A stretch of 64,000 nucleotides of DNA from Mucilaginibacter sp. UR6-1 (GTDB lineage: Bacteria; Bacteroidota; Bacteroidia; Sphingobacteriales; Sphingobacteriaceae), in NCBI RefSeq assembly GCF_020880975.1, contig NZ_JAJIWP010000001.1:930001-994000 (forward strand), given 5' to 3'. A program made the position numbers and the translations under genes. Below are positions 37,201 through 44,897 of this stretch, piece by piece; the first letter of the stretch is position 1, and each line of letters begins with the position of its first letter. Below the pieces are notes generated by a model. That model saw nothing but the letters and a program-made list of their open reading frames with translations. It was not told the DNA's origin and searched no databases.

Positions 37201-37878
37201 CTAATTATGCAGTACTTTATTTAGCTGCAAGTTACTGTCATCTGAGCCGGTTAAATACAGCGTATATATTTTACCGGCCTGAAGATCATTAACATCAAAA
37301 TTAGCGAGATTTCTTCTGGAAGCAGTACCATAAATACGTACAGACAATGTTCCGGGTGCAACGAATTTATAACCGCTTTGAATGTTTCTGCTTATGTTGG
37401 TTATCAGGTTATCATCATTACCATCTTTAATATTAATATCTGATGGCGCTCCATCACTCAAATGGATAAACTTGATTTTTACCCTGCCATTATTGGGAGC
37501 GGACAAATCATCCTCAAAAGACTTAACCCTGAGACTTGACCCTTCACCGGCAAGGTAAACTGTAAAGCTTACCCCGTTAGCGGTCCATAATTCGCCATTA
37601 GCGGTTAATGTATTTGTGTTCGCATCCCTGAATTCCTCAACAAGGCGCTTTCCGGATGGCGTGTTGATGTAAGAGGATGACTCGGTAAACGCCAAGCCTG
37701 CTGATATAAGCTTATTGCCTGCAAGCGTAAAACTCTGCTCGGCAGAACCCGGGGCAGCATTAACCACCTTAATATTGAATGAGCCCGCCTCGTCAATATC
37801 ATTTTTTTCGCACCCTGTAAAGGCAATGGCAAGCAGCAGCATTACAACAAACCATAAATTATTTTTTCTTAGTATCAT
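37201..37878 (-). CDS. DUF4397 domain lipoprotein
   Basis: A 225-residue predicted lipoprotein with a leader ending in FTGCEKND (Cys22). It carries one or two DUF4397 beta-sandwich units: VNAAPGSAEQSFTLAGNKLISAG and, later, KIKFIHLSDGAPSDINIKDG with YKFVAPGTLSVRIYG. The terminal KIYTLYLTGSDDS is typical of the family. Function is unknown; these are surface or periplasmic proteins. It is 39 bp downstream of the DUF2141 gene on the same strand, and the pair ends at a hairpin terminator. Confidence 0.88.
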   Translation of the reverse strand: MILRKNNLWFVVMLLLAIAFTGCEKNDIDEAGSFNIKVVNAAPGSAEQSFTLAGNKLISAGLAFTESSSYINTPSGKRLVEEFRDANTNTLTANGELWTANGVSFTVYLAGEGSSLRVKSFEDDLSAPNNGRVKIKFIHLSDGAPSDINIKDGNDDNLITNISRNIQSGYKFVAPGTLSVRIYGTASRRNLANFDVNDLQAGKIYTLYLTGSDDSNLQLNKVLHN

Positions 37879-37917
37879 AACTATCGTTTTTTAATAGCAG
37901 CACCAGGCTGCTGTGGT

Positions 37918-38361
37918 TTACATATATTTTGCTTTGATATTTATAGGCTGACCGTTGCCTGCCTCAACTTTAAAATCATCAAACTTAGGGCGCTTCATTT
38001 TCTCCATAAAAAAGTTTGAAAACCCGAACCCCTCCTTTGGAATGCCTATAAAGTTTTTGTCTATCTTGCCATTATCGTTCTCGTCATCAACCAGCGTTAT
38101 ACCATATGTGCCCGGCGGCAGTGATATGCTGACAGAAATAGCACCGGCTTTTAATGCCCGTTTTTCAAAAACCATTTTTTTGAAGGGCTCCTGTTTTTCA
38201 TAGGTAGCCTGATCCTTAAAAACATTTAAAATTACCTTGCCCTTTTCAGAACGTAAGTTTGAAATGCCGATCTCCTGCTGTTGCGCAAATGCTGATTGAT
38301 ACAGGATGGTCAATACCACGATAACGAAGTATGCTGACCAGTTGAATTTTCTTTTTTTCAT
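37918..38361 (-). CDS. DUF2141 domain exported protein
   Basis: A 147-residue secreted protein: signal peptide to about residue 26 (LYQSAFAQ), then a DUF2141 transthyretin-like beta-sandwich. Diagnostic features are the GKVILNVFKDQATY opening and the Asp/Asn-rich DDENDNGKIDKNFIGIPKEGFGFSN block, which looks like a calcium-binding loop. Function is unknown. It is the first gene of a pair with the DUF4397 lipoprotein. Confidence 0.9.
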   Translation of the reverse strand: MKKRKFNWSAYFVIVVLTILYQSAFAQQQEIGISNLRSEKGKVILNVFKDQATYEKQEPFKKMVFEKRALKAGAISVSISLPPGTYGITLVDDENDNGKIDKNFIGIPKEGFGFSNFFMEKMKRPKFDDFKVEAGNGQPINIKAKYM

Positions 38362-38708
38362 GTTGTTAGATTTTTATCAGGAAGCGAAATTAGAGGTGTA
38401 TGAGGCCGCAAACTGATAAATCTTAGCCGAGTGGTCAAAAGAACCATTAAGCGGGACAATTTGCGGGGTTCAACAGAAACCGGCTGATGCAACAGCAAGG
38501 ATGATTGCCTTTTTTACAAAACCACACTTACCCCTGTTAACACCGGCATCCTTTGCCCGGATGGCTGAAACCAGTCAACTATCAAATAGTGCTTTTCCGC
38601 CTTTAATTTGTCCCGATGGGGCTTGTTCTGCTTGTGTTGCCTGCTGCCGATGGTCATTTTTGCCTTCAGGCTGCGCTAATTGCAGCATATCATTAAAAAA
38701 ACTTAATC
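38362..38708. other. Divergent intergenic region, nothing recognised
   Basis: 347 bp between the divergent DUF2141 and beta-barrel genes. Both promoters must lie here, but no exact TAnnTTTG box was found. A Cys-rich open frame that starts at 38501 and overlaps the next gene was judged spurious. Confidence 0.3.
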
Positions 38709-39293
38709 ATGAAAAAGATCTCAATTATCTGTGCGTTTATTATGTTAGCATCTGTTCATCATTCATTTGCACAAAGCCTTTTAAAACGTTTGGAATTTGG
38801 CCTCAAGGCCGGTGGAAACGTAAGTAATTTTACAAATGCCGATTTCCCAACCGATCCGTTATACGGGTTTCACGGTGGTGTTACAGTGGCATTTAAGGTA
38901 ACCAACAACTTTTTGATACAGGAGGATATTCTGTTCTCAACCCAGGGAGCTAAGATTAAAGGTGGAGCTTTAGGCACCCAGGATTTAAAGCTTGATTACG
39001 TAACCCTGCCATTTTTACTTAAATACCGAGGCAACTCCGGCTTATTTATAGAGGCCGGCCCACAATTTGGCATGAAGATCAACGAAAAGATAGAGGGAGT
39101 AAATACGGATAATTTCGCCAAAAAAGTGGACCTGGCGGCCGTTGGCGGAATTGGCTATCAATCTAAACTTGGGCTTGGCATCAGCGCCCGATATGTTTAC
39201 GGCCTATCAAAAGTAGCTGATTTTAATATATCCGACATCAGTAATGATTATAAAAACAACACTATCCAGGCAAGCCTTTTCTACGTGTTTTAA
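38709..39293 (+). CDS. PorT-like outer membrane beta-barrel protein
   Basis: A 194-residue small outer-membrane barrel of the porin/PorT-type family. The signal peptide ends after HHSFAQ (about residue 22). It is followed by alternating beta strands: LEFGLKAGGNVSNFT at the start, YVTLPFLLKYRG, LFIEAGPQFGMKIN, and a C-terminal strand ending ASLFYVF with the terminal Phe needed for barrel insertion. Function is unknown; many such proteins are structural or binding barrels. It is monocistronic and followed by a strong terminator. Confidence 0.9.
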   Translation: MKKISIICAFIMLASVHHSFAQSLLKRLEFGLKAGGNVSNFTNADFPTDPLYGFHGGVTVAFKVTNNFLIQEDILFSTQGAKIKGGALGTQDLKLDYVTLPFLLKYRGNSGLFIEAGPQFGMKINEKIEGVNTDNFAKKVDLAAVGGIGYQSKLGLGISARYVYGLSKVADFNISDISNDYKNNTIQASLFYVF

Positions 39294-39348
39294 TATCAGC
39301 ATAAACTATTTTTCAGCCTGACACCAAGTATATAAATAGCTTCCTAAA

Positions 39349-39383
39349 AACACCCCCTTCCTGATAAATAGGAAGGGGGTGTT
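39349..39383. terminator. Bidirectional terminator between the beta-barrel and GH76 genes
   Basis: A 14-bp perfect inverted repeat, AACACCCCCTTCCT (39349-39362) and its complement (39370-39383), with a 7-base loop between convergent genes. Confidence 0.8.
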
Positions 39384-39393
39384 AACTTTTAAA

Positions 39394-40551
39394 TTAATGG
39401 TAGCGATAAACATTGTTGAGCATTGATACGCCATTATGTGTCTCAAAAGCGTTTAACACGCCGGTATCAGGCGTGCGGATGGTCCACTTACCCCACATCA
39501 GGCCGTTTGAATTACGTACCGACCATGCTGCCGTGGCATTATTATCCAGCCACTGGCCATATGTACTTTGCAGGTTTGCTGATTCCACGTACACACAGGC
39601 CCAGCGTACAAATATTCCTTTAAAGCCCTGCGTATCCCCGGTATCATATTCATCTGGCAATATACCAGCCGAATTGCACATACTGTTTTTAGTGTAATTC
39701 ATCACATTGTTAGCCATGGTAGTGTAGTTAACCGCCGGATATTCATTACGCAACACATCGCAAGCACCAATAAAAGTACCCTGCGTATAGGTGCGTGTAC
39801 CTTCAGTTATTACGTTTGCAGCATTTACAGCACCTTTAACCTCACCGTTTGATACATAGAACTTACCAACCATCCAATCCATTATCATTTTGGCCTTGGT
39901 CTTGTAATCGGCATTGCCGGTAGCCTGGTATATCTTCATGGCGCAAATAACGGCCGGTGCATTAACGCACACGTTTTTTGATTGCTTGTCGGTTTTCCAC
40001 CACAGGCCACCACCCAGTTGGGTATCCCAGGCACGGTTCCAAACCAGGTCAAAATTAGTTTTAGCCATATCAAGCATACCGCCGTCATTGGTTATGGCAT
40101 AAGCGCGTATACACATTAAAGCCCCCCAAATAATATCATCATTAAATTCGTTATTGGCCCAGTTGGTACCATAACCATCGCGCATACCGTTGTACAGGTA
40201 ATGTATCTTGTCCTTAAAATCCTGACTGGGGTTGGCATCATAAGCGTCAATAAACATTTCAATAGCTTCGGCCTGCGTCCAAAAGTCCATACGTCCGGTA
40301 TGGTTAAGATCTTTCCAATAATAGGCTTTGTAGGATGGGCCGTATGTGCCATACTGGTTATAAAAATTATTATTGTATACCTGCATGGCAACCAGTGCTT
40401 CACTTAAAGTTGGTATGGCTGCAGCACGCTTATTACCATCAGGTGTTTGTATATTTTCTTTAACGATTGGATCGCTTTTTTTACAACTAACCGATGTAGC
40501 GATTATTAACATAAAACCCGATATAAGGGATAAAAATATTTGCTTTTTCAT
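39394..40551 (-). CDS. Glycoside hydrolase family 76 lipoprotein (alpha-1,6-mannanase type)
   Basis: A 385-residue predicted lipoprotein with a leader ending in TSVSCKK (Cys23). The (alpha/alpha)6 barrel has GH76 landmarks: RMDFWTQAEAIEMFIDAYD, then NEFNDDIIWGALMCIRAY with the catalytic Asp pair 138-139, and later NLMWGKWTIRTPD. GH76 enzymes cut alpha-1,6-mannan backbones, as in yeast mannan. I chose the ATG at 40551 because it gives a normal lipoprotein leader; a longer reading to 40614 would run through the hairpin at 40583-40614. It follows the GH18 gene on the same strand, but a terminator lies between them. Confidence 0.9.
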   Translation of the reverse strand: MKKQIFLSLISGFMLIIATSVSCKKSDPIVKENIQTPDGNKRAAAIPTLSEALVAMQVYNNNFYNQYGTYGPSYKAYYWKDLNHTGRMDFWTQAEAIEMFIDAYDANPSQDFKDKIHYLYNGMRDGYGTNWANNEFNDDIIWGALMCIRAYAITNDGGMLDMAKTNFDLVWNRAWDTQLGGGLWWKTDKQSKNVCVNAPAVICAMKIYQATGNADYKTKAKMIMDWMVGKFYVSNGEVKGAVNAANVITEGTRTYTQGTFIGACDVLRNEYPAVNYTTMANNVMNYTKNSMCNSAGILPDEYDTGDTQGFKGIFVRWACVYVESANLQSTYGQWLDNNATAAWSVRNSNGLMWGKWTIRTPDTGVLNAFETHNGVSMLNNVYRYH

Positions 40552-40582
40552 AAGTAGTTTAATTGGTTGGTTTGGTAAAAAA

Positions 40583-40614
40583 ATGCAAGCCTTCCGATTT
40601 GGGAAGACTTGCAT
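40583..40614 (-). terminator. Intercistronic terminator between GH18 and GH76
   Basis: Hairpin ATGCAAGCCTTCC (40583-40595) against 40602-40614, one mismatch. On the minus strand it is followed by a run of seven T. It lies between the GH18 stop (40623) and the GH76 start (40551). Confidence 0.7.
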
Positions 40615-40622
40615 GGCGTGGG

Positions 40623-41843
40623 TTATTGAATTTTAACCGACGTTATTACATCATTAGCGTTTGGCGTAAGTGTAGTGAAGTTTGAATTATTGGATGTTAA
40701 CGTCCACGATTGGCCGGTAGAGTTATTGTCGGCATACATGGTCACCGTCCATCCGCTTGGTATTTTTATTGATGATGCCCAATCATTCACAAAACCAAAT
40801 TTTTCAAGCTGGGTAAGTGTATAAGTTCCTTTGGGGATGATGCCTGTACCATAACCGCCGTAATTGGCATCAGCAAAAAAGCGTACACCGGTACCCAGGC
40901 TGGTATCATAAACCGTTGCCTTACCATACAATACGTTCGAAAAACTTGAAAGATAGGTATGCACATCAGTATTAGGCAAATTATAAGTTAGATAGATGCC
41001 GTAACCATTATTAACTGTTTGTGTAGCCAGGCTGGCTGCTGTTGCCGAGCTTGTTGCCTGGATATCAATAGCCGCCGGACCAAGATTTGCAGCGCTCAAA
41101 CCCGGAACCGATGGTACCGAATAGGTGCCATAAATAGCATTCCAGCTATAATTAATTTTTGAACCAACCGTAACACCGTTGTATGATAAGCGCGAAGCTG
41201 CAGGCCCATAATAATAAAAGGATATAATTTTATTTGGCAACAACTGGCGCAATGCCGTTACCAGGTAAACAAACGAGCTCGAGTTAGGCTGCCCGGTTCC
41301 ATTGGCACCGTAATCCGAATATTCATCGTCAAAGTCGATACCATCCAGGTTATACGTATTTACCGCGTTGGCTAACTGCTGGGCAAAGGCCTGCGCCGCT
41401 GCTTGGCTCGGAAAATTGCAGATACCCGCACCCTGATGGTTGCCAAGAATTGATAATAAAACTTTTATACCCCTATCCTGCAAGGGCTGCACATAGGTAT
41501 TGCGGTTACTAAGCACATTGGTAACCTGCGGATTAAAGTACAGTTCGGCAGTTTGGGTGGATGTATTGTAATTGATGTTAGCCGCGAAAATGATACCTAT
41601 ATCAAACAATTGTTCGCCGGTGGTTAGCTTGTAGTTGCCCACATTACGTATGTCATTATAGTTTACCTCAACGTAACATACACTTTTGGGGCCACTGGCT
41701 CCAAGCGCGTCGGCTCGTTTTATTGCTGTTGTTTTGATATTATCGGCCACGGGCGCGGCATCTTTTTTACAGGCAGAAAATAAGAGCATAAAAACTCCTG
41801 TTGCCGCAATAGCAGCATTTCTCAAATTTAGATTTGTTTTCAT
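40623..41843 (-). CDS. GH18 endo-beta-N-acetylglucosaminidase-like lipoprotein with C-terminal crystallin-like domain
   Basis: A 406-residue predicted lipoprotein (leader ending FSACKK, Cys25). The GH18 TIM barrel carries the catalytic DGIDFDDE at 167-174 with acid/base Glu174. The tandem DDEY is the form found in EndoH-type enzymes that cut the chitobiose core of high-mannose N-glycans. Residues about 325-406 look like a beta/gamma-crystallin-type module (FADANYGGYGTGIIPKGTYT, WTVTMYADNNSTGQSWTL), which in other proteins binds calcium. It is followed by GH76, so mannose-rich glycans or fungal mannoprotein are plausible substrates (inference). A terminator hairpin immediately follows its stop. 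Confidence 0.88.
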   Translation of the reverse strand: MKTNLNLRNAAIAATGVFMLLFSACKKDAAPVADNIKTTAIKRADALGASGPKSVCYVEVNYNDIRNVGNYKLTTGEQLFDIGIIFAANINYNTSTQTAELYFNPQVTNVLSNRNTYVQPLQDRGIKVLLSILGNHQGAGICNFPSQAAAQAFAQQLANAVNTYNLDGIDFDDEYSDYGANGTGQPNSSSFVYLVTALRQLLPNKIISFYYYGPAASRLSYNGVTVGSKINYSWNAIYGTYSVPSVPGLSAANLGPAAIDIQATSSATAASLATQTVNNGYGIYLTYNLPNTDVHTYLSSFSNVLYGKATVYDTSLGTGVRFFADANYGGYGTGIIPKGTYTLTQLEKFGFVNDWASSIKIPSGWTVTMYADNNSTGQSWTLTSNNSNFTTLTPNANDVITSVKIQ

Positions 41844-42118
41844 AATTGGTTTTTAGGAATTATTGGTTTTTGTTAGAAAAGAAGAGAACACAGTTTATCC
41901 ATAGGCAAATTGATTTAGCTGGTAATAGATAGTTGTACCTTACCAAATGGCAGGTAAAAGCATAAAAAGCACATCAATAGTTTAGGCGCTCTGCACCATC
42001 AGGGAACGGGGAAAACTTATTACAGGAAATAAAACGTAAAGTTTAATTAATTGGTTACTATCAAATATATAAAACTTAATTGAAAAGCAAATTTTGAACT
42101 ATAAACTGCTGTAAACAA
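41844..42118. other. Upstream region of GH18
   Basis: About 275 bp of AT-rich non-coding sequence between the DUF1080 operon terminator and GH18 (the full gene-free gap is 41844-42176). It should contain the GH18 promoter; no clear TAnnTTTG box was found. Confidence 0.3.
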
Positions 42119-42156
42119 AACGGCCGCTTGCTCAAAAAAATGAACAAGCGGCCGTT
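42119..42156 (-). terminator. Terminator of the DUF1080/dehydrogenase operon
   Basis: A 12-bp perfect GC-rich inverted repeat AACGGCCGCTTG (42119-42130) and complement (42145-42156), with an inner TCA/TGA pair. On the minus strand TTTTGTTT follows. Confidence 0.7.
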
Positions 42157-42176
42157 ATACTTTTTACCTGATTTGT

Positions 42177-42941
42177 TTACAACTCCCTCACCCAGATATT
42201 GCGGTAACTGATGGGTTCGCTTGGGTCGCCGTGCGATTGGAGTTTGATAGGCGCAGCACCATGAGCCTTATAGGCAGGCTGACCGATGTAAGGCGTATCA
42301 CCCTTTAATATGTAATTGTTTTGTACCAGTACACCATTATGTATGGCCGTAACCCTTGCAGGCGATTTGAGGCTGCCGTCGTCATTAAAACGCGGGGCTG
42401 TCCATACCACATCATAAGTTTGCCATTCGCCTGGTTTACGGGCTGCATTAGCCAGCGGGATAGATTGCTTGTAAATACTGCCTACCTGCCCGTTAACGTA
42501 AGTTTTGTTCTCGTAATTATCTAAAACCTGCAACTCATAGCCACCCGCGCCCCAGGGCAAGGCCGCCAAAAAAATACCACTGTTACCCCTACCCTGGCCG
42601 GTGCCATGTATCACGGTTGGTATACGGTATTCAATATGTAACTGATAGTCGGTGAACTTACGCCTGGTACATAAATCGCCCAGCTTTTTGTCAACAGTCA
42701 TGGCACCATTGCTAAGTTTCCATTTTTGCGTAGCGGTGCTGTCGTTTTGTAATATCCACTCATTCAAATTTTTGCCATCAAACAACACAATAGCGTCTGA
42801 CGGTGCTCCGCCTAATATTTTAGCTGGCATAATCACCTTTGGCTCAGGCGACCATAACTCGGTATCTTCGGGTTTGGCATTCTGGGCATTTACGGATATC
42901 GCGCATAGGCTGATAGCGCTTACTATATAAAATATTTTCAT
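42177..42941 (-). CDS. DUF1080 (3-keto-disaccharide hydrolase family) secreted protein
   Basis: A 254-residue exported protein with a signal peptide to about residue 19. The rest is one DUF1080 beta-sandwich: SDAIVLFDGKNLNEW, a central GQGRGNSGIFLA, YELQVLDNYENKTYVNGQVGS, and the final LQSHGDPSEPISYRNIWVREL. The Pfam family (PF06439) is now named 3-keto-disaccharide hydrolase; members cleave glycosidic bonds after C3 oxidation of the sugar. It starts within the last 4 bp (ATGA) of the dehydrogenase-cytochrome gene, so the two are translationally coupled. The same operon encodes a larger DUF1080 protein. Confidence 0.9.
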   Translation of the reverse strand: MKIFYIVSAISLCAISVNAQNAKPEDTELWSPEPKVIMPAKILGGAPSDAIVLFDGKNLNEWILQNDSTATQKWKLSNGAMTVDKKLGDLCTRRKFTDYQLHIEYRIPTVIHGTGQGRGNSGIFLAALPWGAGGYELQVLDNYENKTYVNGQVGSIYKQSIPLANAARKPGEWQTYDVVWTAPRFNDDGSLKSPARVTAIHNGVLVQNNYILKGDTPYIGQPAYKAHGAAPIKLQSHGDPSEPISYRNIWVREL

Positions 42942-44887
42942 GGCTTATCGTTATTTTCAAGAGAATTTATCCATAATGCAATTTTTCGGGCATCTTCTTT
43001 TGGTACCTGGGGCATAGGCGGCATAGGCGTTGAGTAATCAGGCCAATGCTCAGGTTTGGGCTCATGTATCAGCGCTATGATCTCCTCGACACTGTATTTG
43101 CGTTTCGCTACGTCAACATAAGCCGGCCCTACCTGGCGGGTATTGGCATTATGGCAAGCCAAACAGGTGTTTTTGGTAAGTATCCCCTTAACATCAGCAT
43201 AAGTAGGTACTTTATTTGAGATAACCTTAGCAGTGCCCGGTTTAGCAGTACCACCTTTTGTAGTTTTTTTAGGAGCAACGCTAACTTTTGCTGATGCTGT
43301 ATTTTTAGTACTCACCCCGGCCATGCTTAGCTTTTGCCCTTCGGGAATGTTATTTAGGGTGTAATACCCCGTTGGGTGTACCAGCGAATAGGAATCTGCC
43401 GCATCGCGGATGCCATCAATGGTGATAGTGTGAATATAATAGCGGCGAAGCTTGCTAACAATCAATCGCGCCTTTAATCCATCGGCTGATACCTTAACGC
43501 CCAGTACAGGGCATTTTTGCTCGTTAACCGGCGGACTACCATACACGCTATGGTATTTATAGATGTAACTTTCAACGGAGTATGATGCGATATCCTCGGC
43601 GGTTTTTTTATCAACCGGTTTGGTGAATTCTATTTCAAAACCATCAGGCATGGCACGTATGGCACGCATCTCAAACGGAACTTTGTTGTTCCATACCAAA
43701 CGCTGCAACCCTTCGGTGGCCTCTCCTGCCGAACCCCAGCCACGGTTGGTTTCACCTGCAAATAACGAACCATCCTTACCCCAGGCAAGCCTTACCACAC
43801 CCGATTGAAAGCCACTGCGAAATGGCCATGCCGCGCCCTGGTACTCGCCATTTACTTTTTCCATAAACACACGGCTCACCATACTCTGCCCCTGATCGCC
43901 AACTAAAAGCTGCCCTTCAAACGGGCCAAAAACACCTTCGGGTATTTTAACAATCTCGGAGTTGGATATACCCAATATACCATGAGGCAGCCACACCGCA
44001 GGCAATTGTAATTGCGGAAAGCTTTGCTTCATTTCAAATTCGGTATTGAATTTTTCGTTAACGATGTTTTGCGGCTTAACCGGTTTGCCTGCTTTATCAA
44101 ATTCTTCGCGCAGCTTGTTTTTGGCAAAAAACTGTTCAGAGGTGATATTTACCGGTGAGCCGGGTAAACCCGCCCAAACCAAACTTGCCGGATGCCCCAT
44201 GAACGAGCCTTTTTTAACCTGCATTATACTGCCCGAGCCTACCCAATCGCCCTGGTTATCGGTGTAAAAAAGTTCGTCATCTATCATGCTGATACCACAT
44301 GGCGAACGCATACCGGCAGCCCAAGGTTCTACCCTGCCATCCTCATAAATATGCAGCGCCCAGCCACGCCATGGTACCATGCTTTTGGGTATCCACCAGG
44401 TTGGCGGGAAACCAAGGTTAAGCGTAACAAAGAACGATCCATCGGCGGCCAGTTTAGGGCCAAAGCTGTATTCGTGGTAGTTACCTGATAACGGCCAGGC
44501 ATAAATGGTTTGAAAATCATCTGCCACGCCATCCATGTCAGTGTCGGTCATTTTAGTGAGCTCGCCGCGCTGAACACAGTATAGCGAACCGTTTTTATAG
44601 GCCACGCCCAATACCTCATGCAAACCCGAAGTAAATTTGCGAAAGTAAGGCCGCTGGCTTGACGGGTTCTCTACAATAAAAATATCTCCACGACGGGTTG
44701 ATACCGCCAGGTTTCCGTTAGGCATAAAGCAAAGTCCGCCTACCTCAAGTATATTACCTTCGGGAGCAGGTACACGCATTATTTTAAAATAATCATCCTC
44801 CTTTGGCGATTCGGCCTGGGCCAAACACGTCATCGGCATTAGCAGGCTTAACAAACTAACCTTTATATATTTAATGATATTGTTCAT
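42938..44887 (-). CDS. Beta-propeller (sorbosone-dehydrogenase-like) protein fused to cytochrome c
   Basis: A 649-residue exported protein with a signal peptide to about residue 24. Residues about 35-400 form a glucose/sorbosone-dehydrogenase-like beta-propeller: VGGLCFMPNGNLAVSTRRGDIF, GLHEVLGVAYKNGSLYCV, GMRSPCGISMIDDELFYTDNQGDW. A beta-sandwich (about 410-515) and a Lys/Thr/Ala-rich linker (about 525-555) follow. The C-terminal cytochrome c domain has a heme site CLACHN and a Met region TPMPPMPQVP. The likely role is periplasmic sugar oxidation with electrons passed to heme c. The cofactor (PQQ or other) is not evident. It sits 10 bp after the large DUF1080 gene and overlaps the small one by 4 bp. 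Confidence 0.87.
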   Translation of the reverse strand: MNNIIKYIKVSLLSLLMPMTCLAQAESPKEDDYFKIMRVPAPEGNILEVGGLCFMPNGNLAVSTRRGDIFIVENPSSQRPYFRKFTSGLHEVLGVAYKNGSLYCVQRGELTKMTDTDMDGVADDFQTIYAWPLSGNYHEYSFGPKLAADGSFFVTLNLGFPPTWWIPKSMVPWRGWALHIYEDGRVEPWAAGMRSPCGISMIDDELFYTDNQGDWVGSGSIMQVKKGSFMGHPASLVWAGLPGSPVNITSEQFFAKNKLREEFDKAGKPVKPQNIVNEKFNTEFEMKQSFPQLQLPAVWLPHGILGISNSEIVKIPEGVFGPFEGQLLVGDQGQSMVSRVFMEKVNGEYQGAAWPFRSGFQSGVVRLAWGKDGSLFAGETNRGWGSAGEATEGLQRLVWNNKVPFEMRAIRAMPDGFEIEFTKPVDKKTAEDIASYSVESYIYKYHSVYGSPPVNEQKCPVLGVKVSADGLKARLIVSKLRRYYIHTITIDGIRDAADSYSLVHPTGYYTLNNIPEGQKLSMAGVSTKNTASAKVSVAPKKTTKGGTAKPGTAKVISNKVPTYADVKGILTKNTCLACHNANTRQVGPAYVDVAKRKYSVEEIIALIHEPKPEHWPDYSTPMPPMPQVPKEDARKIALWINSLENNDKP

Positions 44888-44897
44888 TTTTCAGTTA

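Noticed and set aside
38501..38827. Cys-rich open frame (CPDGACSACVACC) that might be a small metal protein
   Set aside because: It overlaps the start of the beta-barrel gene in another frame, has no promoter box, and its composition looks like chance in a GC-richer stretch.
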